Below, piece by piece: positions 1 to 11,826 of a stretch of 64,000 nt of DNA. A program made the position numbers and the translations under genes. Position 1 is the first letter of the stretch; each line of letters begins with the position of its first letter. The stretch spans positions 16,409,587-16,473,586 of the forward strand of contig NC_044916.1 in the NCBI RefSeq assembly GCF_003576645.1, read 5' to 3'. The notes beneath the pieces were generated by a model. The model did not search any database. It was not told where the DNA came from and saw only the letters and a list, made by a program, of their open reading frames with translations. Source of the DNA: Ipomoea triloba. Lineage: Eukaryota; Streptophyta; Magnoliopsida; Solanales; Convolvulaceae.

Positions 1-1875
1 CAAATATTAAATGCTCAAAAGCCTACTTGAGCATGGAGAACAAATTGTGCCTATGTAATTCACCCATTGTGAACAGCAAATACTACAAAATTTTCATAGA
101 GAACATGTCTGGAACTTTAAGTTGGCAATATAAGTATCTCAGCAAGAAAACTCAAAATAGGCTCCATATGGTTTTCTGCCATCTAACCAAACACTATGTA
201 TACCAAAATTTTGATATTAAACTACAAATTTCCAGTTTACACAACAAAGGATGGAAACTAAGGTGTATTATTTAAGCATCCGTTATTGCACTTCATTTTC
301 AATGCTTCATATGGCAAAAGTAGGTGTAACAAATTTTATTGGCACTCGTACCTAATGAGTTATTGAGTTACTGTGATTTACCTTCCTACAACTCTATTAA
401 GTCACAATTTATTTGGCACTTGTTAATTAAAATCAACTGATAATTAATAAATTCATAATAGGATTAAATATTTCACTAAACAGTCTCGCCGTTTATAGTT
501 ATCAATTGATTTTAATTATAATCGTTGATTTATTAATAATATAATTAAATATTTTACTAAATATATTTGATTATAATATAATTATATATAATCCAATTTA
601 TATTTACTAATTTTTTTTTTGGAGCGTGAGGGGGGGATAATATTGTATCTAATTGGGAACAATTAAGAATTTATCTAATAATTTAAAATATGTAGGAAAT
701 TAAATATATAATAATTAAGTAATAAATATGTTTAGGAAAGTAGATATATTTTGTTAATTAGAAATAAAATAGTTATCTTAGATATTTTGTAAAAAAGGAC
801 CGATTAATATTGACTTTGTTTTTTAATGATGTGGCATCCTCTCCTTCACTACCGGTGTATAGCATTTATATCGGCGGTGCATCAAATATTAATCCTATAA
901 ATGTTAAGTAATCAATTTCAACAATAATATACAAATCTTATAATTTCAAATAAATGTACACTTTCAAATATTAAAATTGATTATAATTTCATCATTAATT
1001 TTATTATTCAGATATGGAGAGGGAGGAAAAAAGTAAATGTGATATGGTAATAATGAATATACATAAGATATAAAAGTATAATTGTATAGAATTAGTATAA
1101 TTGCCTAATAATTATTATGATAATTAAGCTAAACATGGTCATTGGATTTATTTTTATAATAATTACAATTAAATTATTTCTCCTTTTTTCCATATTTATT
1201 TTAGTAATAATATAATTATATAAATCATATTACATATCAATTTTTTCAAAATAATTGCAGACAAACGAATCATATATTGTTCTATTAATTGAGTAGTACT
1301 TTTACATTAATTTTATAATCAAATAAATGTACACTTTCAAATATTAGAATTGTTTATAATTCCTTTAATTTTATTATCTAAATATATAATTAAAAAAAAT
1401 TATACATGCATCGCACATGTAATTTACTAATTCATTACAAATAACAAGGGAATAAAAAACAATGAAATAATAACAAACACTCAATTAGAGCTTCTTGACA
1501 TTAAAAACCAATCTACTACAAAAATATTACCATTTAATTTAACCATGCAAAATGTTGTCTTTCACATAGAAACTAAGCAAAAACTTTATTGGTATGCCAT
1601 ATTTGGAGACGAAAATACCTTAGAATGAATATGTTGTCGTGCCACATGTAATCGATTAAATGAAAATTTGACTCTTTAACTTTTGTATTTTGTCATCGTT
1701 CTCATTAAAAAAAAAATGTCATCTCCCAATTCAACATTATCCCATGAAAACCTTATATGTATATCATTATTAAAAAAAAAAAAAGAAATTTAGCTCTCAA
1801 TTTTTGGGGGCGTTGTGCCATGACACCAAGCACTAGTTCTAGGCCTAAGCATGTGTGCATAGTGTCATGACACTA
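1..1875. other. AT-rich spacer without a supportable gene
   Basis: The stretch is strongly AT-rich with many short stop-containing frames. One 82-codon frame at 27-275 on the plus strand has no recognisable motif, so I do not call it a gene. Poly-A, poly-T and a G-run near 630 are simple sequence. The only structure I see is a direct repeat, listed separately. Confidence 0.6.
940..1385. repeat. Pair of direct repeats of about 75 bp
   Basis: The segments near 943-1018 and 1315-1385 share a run including AAATAAATGTACACTTTCAA followed by similar AT-rich sequence ending in TTTTATTAT. About 300 bp of AT-rich sequence lies between them. They could be the ends of a very small terminal-repeat element or a local duplication; I see no coding sequence between them. 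Confidence 0.45.
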
Positions 1876-2076
1876 CACTACAAAAAAAAAAAATATTTTT
1901 AACGTAGATTATATTATTTGTGACATTTAACGTCAGTTATTTTGCAACGTTGTTATTCCCGACGTAGTAAATAAATAATATGACATCGGTTTTAAAAATC
2001 GACGTTGTATGTCATTTATTTAAAAAAAATTAAGATACGACGTCATATCTCTCCTTTAAAAAAAAAGAGATATGGC

Positions 2077-4478
2077 TGTAGACACAGAAATTTTGATGGA
2101 ATTAAATTGGTTATTAATATTGGACCGCATATTATTTGAACTTGTATAACAATTAATTAAATTAATTTGGGTTATGTAATTTGCCTAATTAATTTAATTA
2201 TTTGATAAAGATTTAGTCAAATTATATATTATTATTTAAGATATTATAGTTGTGATAGGATCATGAACCTAGACATTACGGTGACTAAATACATTTTGGA
2301 TAACTCTTCATATTATCTCAAATATTTATTTATTAATTTTGAGATAATATCAAAGAGTTCTAGATGGAGTGGGAGTCTCACATTCTCACCCCTATAAATA
2401 GAGGCATTCATTTCATTCTCAATCATCACTTGAAGCTCCACAACATTTCTCTCTAGATTAAAGATTTCAAGTCATATAGAAGCCTTGCAGAAATACATAT
2501 TGAAGCTCTCCAAAAGTGGATTGAAGATCAAACAATTCAAGTCAAGCTGAAGATCAAGTCAATTAAAGATCGGAGGCCCTTCAACGAAGATCAAGCAACA
2601 AAGCCCTTCATTGAAGAACAAGCTGCATTCCGGAGGCCCTTCAGCCAAAGTTTTTGTTGGTCCCAAGGGGATGGGGTACAAGTCTAGAGGGGGGGGGGTG
2701 AATAGACTTGTATAAGATTTTGCAAATCTTTTTCGAATTCTCGTGTGTATTGGACTTAGGATGTTTAGGTCCGATACCTCACAAGATGAAGACAAAGTTT
2801 TATGCGCAGCGGAAAAGTTATCCCCTTTTAATTAGCACGAGTTTGAGTTAGTTCGAGAGGTGCGGTTATATGCAGTGCAGTTCGAGAGTTAGATAGCGAG
2901 AGATAAAAGCAGAAAGTAAATGCAAGAGAGATTTTTAAGTGGTTCGGCCAACCCGCCTACGTCCACTCTTCTTCCAGAAACTCCCTGGAAGGATTGCACT
3001 AAAAACTTCCCTTTTCAGTACAATATCGAGCGCTTGAGCTTTGATCACGAAGCCCGCCTCAAGCCTCAGGTTTTTCGCCCCGCTTCTTGTTACTCCACCT
3101 ATCGAGCACTTGAGCTTTGATCACCAAGCCCGCCTCAAGCCTCAGGATCTTCACAAGACAGCTCCCAGGTTACTCCGCCTCTCCTCAGGTTTTTCTCCCC
3201 GCTTCCAGTTACTCCACCTCTCGAGCACTTGAGCTTTGATCACCAAGCCCGCCTCAAGCCTCAGGATCTTCACTAGACAGCTGCCAGGTTACTCCGCCTC
3301 TTCTTGCTTAATCCAAAGCAAGGACCTTTGGTTGTCACAGTTGAGTGTAACAAACTCCAATCTGACCAAAAGCTATCGTTGAATCAACTTCGATGTAGAG
3401 CTGCTTCGGTCACCTTCTAGATGTGTAGCAGTTTAAGCTTTGTAACTCTCTCAAACACTAAGTTCCGGATTGAGCACTTGCACTTGAACGTTTGAATTAG
3501 ACACCTCTTAAGAATTTTTGAATTAACCAACTCTGCTCCTTCTTGTGTCTTCACGTCCTTATATATGAGAGTTGAGGAATAATTCCGTTGGAGGGAAAAT
3601 TATAAATCTGTCTCCCATGCCGATCATGGGACTAGTATATTTTCAGCTTATTCCATGGAGTGGTGGCCTTGTAACTTGAGCCTTTTGTCTTGTAGTGAAT
3701 ATTCCTTAATCCACCTTCTTGAATCCATGCTCCACTTTCTACTTTTGGCAAAAGTTACTCTTTTTATATTCCCATTGATCCTCGTTTTAGGGAATAAGAC
3801 TGACCTTGGATTGGTGCACCTTCTATCCATTTGTTGTGGAATTCTGATGTGGCATCCACTTCTGGCACCTCCTTAATATTCTATCTCCATGATATTCTTC
3901 TTCTCCAAACTTTATCCATGCTTCCTGACCGTCATTCAGCCTTTTTGGAGAAGTGTCAGTTTATCGAGACCAAGGTTGGCGTCTCGATTGTTTGATGTCT
4001 CGACCCCATGTATCGAGAGATCTATCTCTCGAACTCTGCTTATGTCTCGAAGTGGATTGCTGTATCGAGAGATCCTATCTCTCGAGCTCTGCTTATGTCT
4101 CGAGACTTAGTTGATGTCTCGCAGACCCTTATTCCTCCAGTGTTATCCCGTGCCTTCTTCTGATTACAACACGAGTCCTCTAAGATGTTCACACAAGTTT
4201 CACCTTGAGCTTAAATATTTTCCGAGTTGAGCTCAAGTTACCCGGTTCTATTTTCGCTCTTTAGTTTACTTGTCGAACTTACATATAATTCCTATCTTTC
4301 GAGACTTAGGGGATTATGAAATACATTTTGGTATCATCAAAACCTATTACATTATGTTCCTAACAGTTTTCAAATCAAGTCAACCAAGTGGAGAATCAGA
4401 GGATTTCCTTGATAGAGATATTGTACCCGCGCACTTTGAAACTTAAATATATACACTTTTCATATTTTCTTGTTCACA
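2077..4478 (+). repeat. 5' LTR of the gag-only element, split by a solo LTR
   Basis: Segments 2077-2654 and 4366-4478 together match the right LTR at 7220-7913 almost base for base. The split is at GTTTT, which is present on both sides of the inserted sequence. A TATAAATAGAGG TATA-box-like sequence lies near 2394-2405 (also near 7542 in the right LTR), followed by the probable R region. Confidence 0.85.
2655..4365 (-). repeat. Solo LTR of the Sirevirus family
   Basis: The 1.71-kb segment starts TGTTGGTCCCAAGG and ends TTCCTAACA, like the LTRs at 15412, 25788 and 51644. It is flanked by GTTTT (2650-2654 and 4366-4370), so one element inserted here and later recombined LTR to LTR. Strand is given by comparison with the full element, which is transcribed leftwards. 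It contains the family's internal repeats of GCCCGCCTCAAGCCTCAGG (about 3050-3270) and the TCTCGA-rich hairpin block (about 4010-4120). Confidence 0.9.
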
Positions 4479-4483
4479 GATTT

Positions 4484-4501
4484 TGGCACGCCCAGTGGGA
4501 C
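4484..4501 (+). other. Primer-binding-site-like sequence of the gag-only element
   Basis: TGGCACGCCCAGTGGGAC starts 5 bp after the LTR end at 4478. The TGG start fits pairing with the CCA end of a tRNA; I cannot assign the tRNA with certainty. Confidence 0.6.
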
Positions 4502-4564
4502 ATCTCTACCTCTCATCTCTTCACTATTGATCTACTTCAACAAGCAACTCTGCTAGCAATCCGA

Positions 4565-6760
4565 ATGGCGTCAAGAAGCTTGGTGTTCAAGAAGTCATAT
4601 GCCCAAGTCGCTAGTTCCAAGTCTTCATCGACAGCTAGTTACGACCGAAGAATCATTAACTAGGAGCCGCGCAATGAGCTTAGGAATGCGATCGCCTGAA
4701 ATTGAGTCAATCGTTCGACGCATGATTCAAAGACTCGAAACGGCCCCTATCGTCCTAAGGAAGCCTACCTACGTTGCGAGTCCACCATCTTCAAAAGGGA
4801 AAATTGATAGCGGGAGGTCAACTTCTTCGAAAGAAGCGGCATATAGCAAGAGTCCGACATCTTTGAAAGAAGTTGCTGATAGCGAGAGTCCAACATCTCC
4901 GAAAGAAGCGACATGTAGCGGGAGTCCAACATCTTTGAAAGAAGCTGCTGATAGCAGGAGTCAAACATCCCCAAAAGGAAACGCTAACACTGGAGGCTCG
5001 TCACCAACATCGCCGACGTCCAACATGTGGAAAGCTACGCCAGAATGCTCACGCGTCTATACCATCATGCCAGCTATGACAACAAGCGCAACATCTATAG
5101 AGGACCAGCTTGCTGGTATCACTAAGGCTCTTGAAGGGATGACCAACCTCATTCAAAACCAAGAAAAGCGAATCAACGACTTAGCTGAAAAGGTCGAGAA
5201 CACAAGGAATGGCGAAACTAGCAGGGCTCTTGGGAAACAACCCGAGATTCAAGGAGAAGACGCCTTGCACTCACCAACTCGCATTGGGCGAACAACGATA
5301 CACGAGGAGTCAACTTCGGACATGAGCATTCCAGTCACTGGGGCATGATACCAGTAGATCGACTTAATGAGTTCATCATGGGAGCTATCAAAGGCAAGCT
5401 CGAGGGAGGACAACCTTCATACACTTACTCCAAGCTATACACCCAAAGGATAGAGGATTTGAAGATGCCCGTTGGCTATCAACCTCCAACATTTCAACAA
5501 TTCGATGGGAAAGGTAAACCAAGACAACACATCGTCCACTTTGTGGAAACATGCAACGACGCTGGGACATATGGAGATCTTCTTGTCAAGCAGTTTGTTC
5601 GTTCTTTGAAGGGTACTGCATTCAATTGGTACACCGACTTGGAGCCTGGTTGCATTGATAACTGGCATTACATGGAGCGAGAGTTCTTGACCCGCTTCTA
5701 TAGCACAAGAAGAACCACTAGCTTCTTAGAACTCACCACCGCCCGCCAAAGGAAAGGTGAATGCTCAGCCTCTTACATTGAAAGATGGAGGGAGTTGTGC
5801 TTGAATTGCAAGGAAAAGATATCACAGAGCTCTGCGATTGAAATGTGCATCCAAGGCATGCACTTCGAGCTATCCTACATCCTCCAAGGACTCAAGCCTA
5901 AAACCTTCGAGGAATTATCTAGTCGCGCCCATGATATGGAATTAAGCATAGCAGCAAATGGTGGACAAAACATACCCATCCAAAGCTTCTACAATGGGGG
6001 CAAGAGTCATGATGTTGAAAATGGGGGCAAGCCCTTTAAGAAATATGAAAGCATGGATGCTATGCATGTGAATACTCAACCATATCAGATATTCACTAAA
6101 GCTACTAGTGAGTTTAAGAATGCTGCTATGTCATTGCGGGGCGGTAGAATGCTTTCTCTAAGGGAAAGACAAAACAAGCAGTATCCATTTTTGGATTCTG
6201 ATGTCTCGCATATGTTTGATGAGCTATTAAAACACAATCTCGTTGATTTGCCAGAAATGAGGCGACCACATGAGGCATCAATGGTATATGATCCGAGTTA
6301 CTACAAGTACCATAGACTCGTCGGACATCCAATTGAAAATTGCTTTGTCTTTAAGGATAAAGTAATGGAGTTAGCTCAACAGGGGAAAGTTGAACTTGCA
6401 GATTCCATAGCAAGTGCAAATCAAGTTTCCATCTCATGCGATAAATCTACTTCACTACTCGTTAAGAGGAACAATGTGAAAGGAAATGAGAAACGACATA
6501 AGCGTCAACTCCCTCTTAACGTCAAGTCATATGATGTCAAAGCTAAACATGGTACTCGTTTTGGTGTTAAGCATGTTAAACAACAAGTCTGTGATGCAAC
6601 ACGACTACCTAAGCAAGTTATGAAAAAGTGGGTCAAGAAGAGAGTGTTAAAGGACCTTATTGATGGGAAAACTTGCAACCACCATATGAAAGTACGAGTT
6701 CCAATCACATTAGCGGATTATGTGCTAAGTGGTTCCATACTCCAACTAACCAAGAAATGA
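4565..6760 (+). pseudogene. Retrotransposon gag of the gag-only element (frameshifted)
   Basis: The likely start is the ATG at 4565 (MASRSLVFKKSYAQV). That frame stops at 4661-4663, but the sequence continues in another frame to 5348 and then, overlapping by ATGA, in the first frame again from 5345 to 6760, so there are two frame changes. The first part (to 5348) is Ser/Pro-rich with repeated SPTSLKEA units and a coiled-coil-like EKRINDLAEKVEN. The second part (471 codons) has the typical plant gag core: PTFQQFDGKGKPRQHIVHF, then FVRSLKGTAFNWYTDL, then LTRFY, SYIERWRELC and LSSRAHDMEL. This style is known from Tat/Ogre-like Gypsy gag proteins. The C-terminal region has a degenerate YYKYHRLVGHPIENCFVFKD motif. 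No pol motif follows. The frame changes could be real decay or programmed; I favour decay. Confidence 0.8.
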
Positions 6761-6879
6761 AGATGAAAATTCCTCAAATCAATCCATGTGGTGGAGAAGA
6801 ATATGCATCATCATATTATACCACTATCTGGGATGGAGGCAATATTCATCAAGCTTCCTTAGCATGAATTGAAAACACA

Positions 6880-7140
6880 ACATATTCAAGGCTCCCCGGC
6901 ACGAGTCGAAATTGCCTCATATTCATTCAAAGCTCCTTGGCACGACTCAAAACTACCTTATATCCTTCAAATCATTTCAATCTCCTTTAGCACGAGGATA
7001 AACTGCTTCAAATCATTTCAATCTCCTTTAGCACGAGGATAAACTGCTTCAAATCATTTCAATCTCCTTAGTACGAGGATAAACTACTTCATATCATTTC
7101 AGTCTCCGTAGTACAAGGATAAACTGCTTCATATGGTGTC
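6880..7140 (+). repeat. Tandem repeats of about 40 bp before the 3' LTR
   Basis: About five diverged units contain TCAATCTCCTTTAGCACGAGG followed by ATAAACTGCTTC. Unit length varies (40-41 bp for the best pairs) and units differ by point changes, so this looks like a genuine aged minisatellite in the untranslated 3' part of the element. Confidence 0.7.
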
Positions 7141-7205
7141 GACACTTCCTTGAATTATGCACTTTCAAGCTGGATGCGCTCTCACGTGACACATTCAAGC
7201 AAGTC

Positions 7206-7219
7206 TCGAGGGGGCAATT
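7206..7219 (+). other. Polypurine tract of the gag-only element
   Basis: CGAGGGGGCAATT lies directly before the right LTR start TGTAGACAC at 7220, the expected position for plus-strand priming. Confidence 0.6.
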
Positions 7220-7913
7220 TGTAGACACAGAAATTTTGAAGGAATTAAATTGGTTATTAATATTGGACCGCATATTATTTGAACTTGTATATCAATTAAT
7301 TAAATTAATTTGGTTTATGTAATTTGCCTAATTATTTTAATTATTTGATAAAGATTTAGTCAAATTATATATTATTATTTAAGATATTATAGTTGTGATA
7401 GGATCATGAACCTAGACATTATGGTGACTAAATACATTTTGGATAACTCTTCATATTATCTCAAATATTTATTTATTAATTTTGAGATAATATCAAAGAG
7501 TTCTAGATGGAGTGGGAGTCTCACATTCTCACCCCTATAAATAGAGGCATTCATTTCATTCTCAATCATCACTTGAAGCTCCACAACATTTCTCTCTAAA
7601 TTAAAGATTTCAAGTCATATAGAAGCCTTGCAGAAATACATATTGAAGCTCTGCAAAAGTGGATTGAAGATCAAACAATTCAAGTGATCAAGTCAAGCTG
7701 AAGATCAAGCCAATTAAAGATCGGAGGCCCTTCAACGAAGATCAAGCAACAAAGCCCTTCATTGAAGAACAAGCTGCATTCCGGAGGCCCTTCAGCCAAA
7801 GTTTTCAAATCAAGTCAACCAAGTGGAGAATCAGAGGATTTCCTTGATAGAGATTTTGTACCCGCGCACTTTGAAACTTAAATATATACACTTTTCATAT
7901 TTTCTTGTTCACA
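7220..7913 (+). repeat. 3' LTR of the gag-only element
   Basis: 694 bp, TGTAGAC to TTCACA, nearly identical to the split left LTR, with a few substitutions and an extra short segment GATCAAGTC near 7688. It is followed by the target duplication ATGGC. The high similarity argues for a fairly recent insertion. Confidence 0.85.
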
Positions 7914-7918
7914 ATGGC

Positions 7919-8495
7919 AGTTGTTTAAAAAATGACTTAACGATGGGCGATTTCAACAATCGAGAAGTAAAAGAAAATGAAGCATTTATGGATGGTTGAC
8001 GAGGCGGCGGTGAAGCAGAAGAAAATGGAGCTCTTCACGGTGAAGATGTTGTACGTCGTCTGCCGCTCTTCATGGTGAAGCAGGTCCACAGGAGTGTACG
8101 TCGTCTGCCGCTGATGTAGGTCGTTCTTCCGTTGTTGTTTTCTTGCAATAAACTCCATATTGTCCTATCATATTAGAGTATATACGATTATTTATATTAG
8201 AAGGAACCATTTACCATAAGAAAACTAAGAACCATTTATCTAATATACCATATTGTCAGATTCGAGTATATACCATATCGTCTGCAATTGAGATTCCATA
8301 TTGTCAGCCACCATTCTTCGATATTGAATTGCTCAACAAAAAGCTAAGGCTAGTTTGAGAGTGAGGGATATAAGAGAGATAAGGGAGACTTTCACTACTA
8401 GTTGGAACGAGAGCGGTGAACAAATGGCATCAAAATCCCATATAAAATTTTCTAAGTGTTTAGGTTTTACGCTACTGACCGGTATATGAAAACTT
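7919..8495. other. Interior of the CACTA element, no coding capacity seen
   Basis: No ORF with transposase features. The segment has short internal repeats containing GTACGTCGTCTGCCGCT (twice, near 8050-8115) and becomes AT-rich to the right. Confidence 0.5.
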
Positions 8496-9060
8496 CGCAT
8501 AAGACATACGACATCGGTTATTTAATTGACCAATGTCGTATATTATTATCATTTTTTATTTTTTTGCGTAAGACATACGTCTTCGATTATTTAATTAACC
8601 GACATCGTATTCTATTATCATTTTTATTTTATTTTTTTCGCGTAAGACATACGACTTCGGCTATTTAATTAAACAACGTCGTCTGTTATTATCATTTTTT
8701 AATTTTTTTCTGCGTAAGACATACGATTTCGGTTATTTAATTAACTGACGCCATATGTTATTATTATTATTTTTTTTTTCGCGTAAGACATACGACTTTG
8801 GTTATTTAATTAACCGACGTTGTATGTTATTAGCATTTTTTTTCGCGTAAGACATACGACTTTGGTTATTTAATTAACCGACGTCGTATGTTATTAGCAT
8901 TTTTTTTCGCGTAAGACATACGACTTTTGTTATTTAATTAACCGGCGTTGTATGTTATTATCAATTTTTAATTTTTTCTCCACGTAAGACATACGGCGTC
9001 GGTTAATTAAATAACCGACATCGTATGTTATTATCATTTTTTAGTTTTTTATTTTATTTA
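8496..9060. repeat. Subterminal palindromic repeat array of the CACTA element
   Basis: Eight units begin GCGTAAGACATACGAC or a close variant, near 8496, 8566, 8639, 8712, 8780, 8844, 8909 and 8982. Spacing is about 63-74 bp. Each unit is itself palindromic: CATACGAC...GGTTATTTAATTAACC...GTCGTATG. The left end of the element carries looser versions of the same motif. Such arrays are known as transposase-binding sites in CACTA elements; binding here is inferred. Confidence 0.8.
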
Positions 9061-9178
9061 TGATTTACAACGTTGATTGTTTATAAACAACCGGTGTTAT
9101 ATGATTTTCAAAATTTTATTTCACTTTTAACGTCAAGTTTTCAAAAAGCCGACATTATGTGTTGTTTTTGTAGTAGTG

Positions 9179-10183
9179 CTACCAACATAACATTTCACTT
9201 GTCCCGGGCCTATAAAACAATACGACTGGCACGGGCCCTGGTGGTAGTGGTGTAGTGGTAGGGGGATGGTGATAATAATAATAATTTGAAAAAAGGGAGA
9301 TATGAGAAAATAAAGAATCCAAAAAATATCTTTCAACTAAAAATCTAGGAATACATTTTCCACCAAATTTGGCATTTTTTCCGTTGACCATAATGAACAT
9401 TTTTCTTTAACTTTATTTTCTTTGAGTACCCAAACACAGAAAACCCGAAAAATGACTTGTATCCGGGTTTTCAATCGGACTCTTAAAAGAGTGTTAAAAA
9501 GTCGGGTGGCGTTCAAAAACTTATGAACATTTATAGACTTTTTTTTATTAGAACTTTTATAGAATTTTTCCTCTAAAATATAAGTAGTTGAAATCTATCC
9601 CTCAAAGTCGAGATTTACAAATTTTCATTCTACCAACTCTGAATACTTTTTCTCTCCATCTAAATTCTATATATATCTTTTCTCCATATTTGAACTAACT
9701 CTATAGATTTTTTTCTTCATTATTGTTTGTATCTTTCCAATAGAGGACATTAATAAGTAAAAGTACACTTGAGTATTATTATTTATTGTGTAATATTATG
9801 TCATTTTAGTAAAAAGTGATATTACCTTTTTTTGGGTGACAAGGAAAATCCGCACCCACTATCAATACCAATCACATGCACTAGGTAAACGCACATGCAA
9901 AAGTGATATTGCATTGAAATTTATAATACACTATTTTTTGGCAGCTCAATTTAAATTTTTATTCAATTATAATACATAAATTTATATAATATCTATCAAA
10001 ACATATGGTATATCATAAAAATTTTAAAGAAAATTAAAATATAAATAATAAGTATCAATAGAAATTAATGAAAGCGCGCAATACTTACTAAGGATAATTG
10101 TCCTAACAAAATAAATGTTTTAATTCATACCCTAAAATTGATATTGTCTTTAAATTTATAGTATACTATGTTTTGTGGCAACC

Positions 10184-10246
<63 letters not shown>

Positions 10247-10319
10247 CAATTGAAATACATAAATTTATTTAAGATCTTTAAAAATATATGAAATTTCTTT
10301 ATTCGTAATATATAATATG
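9179..10319. other. AT-rich spacer with an (AT)n microsatellite
   Basis: No supportable gene. An uninterrupted AT dinucleotide run occupies about 10186-10246. Other content is simple AT-rich sequence and a (GATAATAATAATAA)-like stretch near 9270. Confidence 0.55.
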
Positions 10320-11290
10320 TCTAGAGTATATTTCAGTCTAGTTCGGTTTGAGTGTTTGTCTTATCACTGATTTAGTATACTACTATTAGATCAGTAAGTG
10401 AGTCAAAGATGAGACTTAGTGCGGAATTAAAGCAAACATAAACTAAAGACACACGACATTGTTTATCTAGTTCGATACAACCGTATCTACGTTTGGAGAC
10501 CACCATTACTAAGTCCAATCCACTATCTAAACTAGTCAATCATACAGATGGTTAAGATATCACAATCTCAACCCAATGTGTGTTATACATCACACGGTAG
10601 TAACCCAATCAGATAAAGCCTATAGAGGATTGTTGAGGTGGAGATCCAAGCAACTAGCTATCCAAAGAGTCCCTCATTTGGAGATCCACGTTGTCACTGT
10701 ATTGACTTACTCACCACTGCACCACTGTTGTATGGAGTACAACCCACAATTCAGCACAAAGGAACTTGTATTCTCATTAAGGCAGCTTAGCACAAATCAT
10801 GATGGTACTGAGAAGATGATGATTCAAAGAATATACTGTAAACTCTCATGGAAGAAGAAGCCTCTCAAACTGTAGAATATTCTCTCGTGTTTCAAGCTTC
10901 AAGTCTGCAAACTTCTTCAAATATATAGAGGTTTTTCGAATCTTAATCAGCAAGTAATCTTCTAGGGTTACCTTGTAGACACGGTTACTTGCCATACTTC
11001 AACTTAGGAAAATCTGGCTTCTTAAACATTGGTTTCCAAAAGCATGAATTTGGAAATCTGTTCGGCCGATTCTGAAGGTAAGTCTGTGAAGATAGTCAGC
11101 ACATTTCCAAATCTTCACTGGTGTAGAATCTGTTATGTCAAAATCTTCATCAGTAGCACAACCTTCACTGATGTAGGATCCAGTCTTGCTAGATAGAGAT
11201 TGCTTGAGTAACGTAAGATCTACACTTATCTATTTTGCCACGATATAGCTAATTATAAAAATAGGGTAGGTTTACAATAATAAACACTAA
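10320..11290. repeat. LTR-like relic
   Basis: The segment resembles a Copia-type LTR in composition: AGTGCGGAATTAAAGC near 10420, then a TTTATCTAGTTCGATACAACC region and short gene-like spacer motifs, comparable in layout to the Sirevirus LTRs. I find no matching second copy or target duplication. A 99-codon frame at 10576-10875 has no recognised motif. The call rests on style alone. Confidence 0.35.
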
Positions 11291-11662
11291 CAATATATGA
11301 TATATTATAAAATTTCTTGTAATAAAATCTAAAAACCTAATAAGAGCCAATAAAATTAGACCCCTAACGGGAACTAAAAAAGGTTGGTGTAATTGTTTGT
11401 TAAAATAATGGATTTTGATTTTATTATTTTTTATTATTTTTTCTACTTTACCCTATATTATATCATTTATTTTCCTAAATATCCCTGCATTCGGTTAGTG
11501 TAAACTTTAGTAACATAATATTCCGTTAACTATTTATTATTTTTAACTTACTCATTGATTTTCATAAGGAAGGTTTTAGGTTCGAACCCCATCCCAATCA
11601 AAATTGATATAATTTGTTAAAAAATACAATATAACATAATTGAGATGGTGATAATACTATAT
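11291..11662. other. Spacer left of the Tork-type element
   Basis: AT-rich, no gene. GGTTCGAACCCC at about 11580 matches a Pol III B-box, but no A-box or tRNA fold is visible upstream, so it may be a SINE fragment. Confidence 0.35.
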
Positions 11663-11786
11663 TCCAAGGTTACAAGCATCATATTTATATGCAACCCTAA
11701 ACATGTACAAGTATAAGAATACCCATGTACTACGGGTCTGACCCAATCTGCTCTACTCCTATTCTTTATATGAGAGATACTCAACA
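11663..11786 (-). repeat. 3' LTR remnant of the Tork-type element
   Basis: About 124 bp, from TTCCAAGGTTACAAGC to GATACTCAACA. It matches the right copy (27650-27666 and 32237-32360) and shows the empty site of MULE 1: TTACAAGCATCATATTTATATG. On the minus strand the LTR starts TGTTGAGTATCTC. Confidence 0.6.
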
Positions 11787-11826
11787 AATCTCCACCTTGG
11801 CGAATATGCCCCTTAAAAGAATAGAC

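Larger units (their letters stand above)
2077..7913 (+). mobile_element. Gag-only LTR retrotransposon (TR-GAG type), inserted in the CACTA element
   Basis: Both LTRs begin TGTAGACACAG and end TTGTTCACA. The element is flanked by the 5-bp duplication ATGGC at 2072-2076 and 7914-7918. The right LTR (7220-7913) is 694 bp; the left LTR (2077-4478) is the same sequence split by a solo LTR. A primer-binding-like site follows the left LTR and a purine tract precedes the right LTR. The interior encodes a gag-like protein and then only repeats; no protease, reverse transcriptase or integrase motif lies between 6760 and 7220. This fits the class of terminal-repeat elements carrying only gag. Movement would need polymerase from an autonomous relative, probably a Gypsy element judging by the gag style. 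Confidence 0.85.
1876..9178. mobile_element. Non-autonomous CACTA (En/Spm-type) transposon hosting nested elements
   Basis: The left end reads CACTACAAAAAA from 1876 and the right end TTTTTGTAGTAGTG ending at 9178, the inverted ends expected for CACTA transposons. Both ends abut a 3-bp CTA (1873-1875 and 9179-9181), the target-site length of this superfamily. Removing the nested retrotransposon leaves about 1.46 kb with no transposase, so the element depended on proteins supplied in trans. Subterminal repeats built on ACGTCGTATGT-like palindromes are dense at the right end (8496-9060) and sparser at the left (1900-2050), as is usual for transposase-binding subterminal regions. Confidence 0.8.

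Noticed and set aside
27..275. 82-codon plus-strand frame
   Set aside because: No motif and no splice or promoter context, and composition like the surrounding AT-rich spacer.
8496..9060. Regularly spaced repeats that look like a CRISPR array
   Set aside because: The units are palindromic subterminal repeats of a plant CACTA element with nearly no unique spacers; CRISPR does not occur in plant nuclear DNA.
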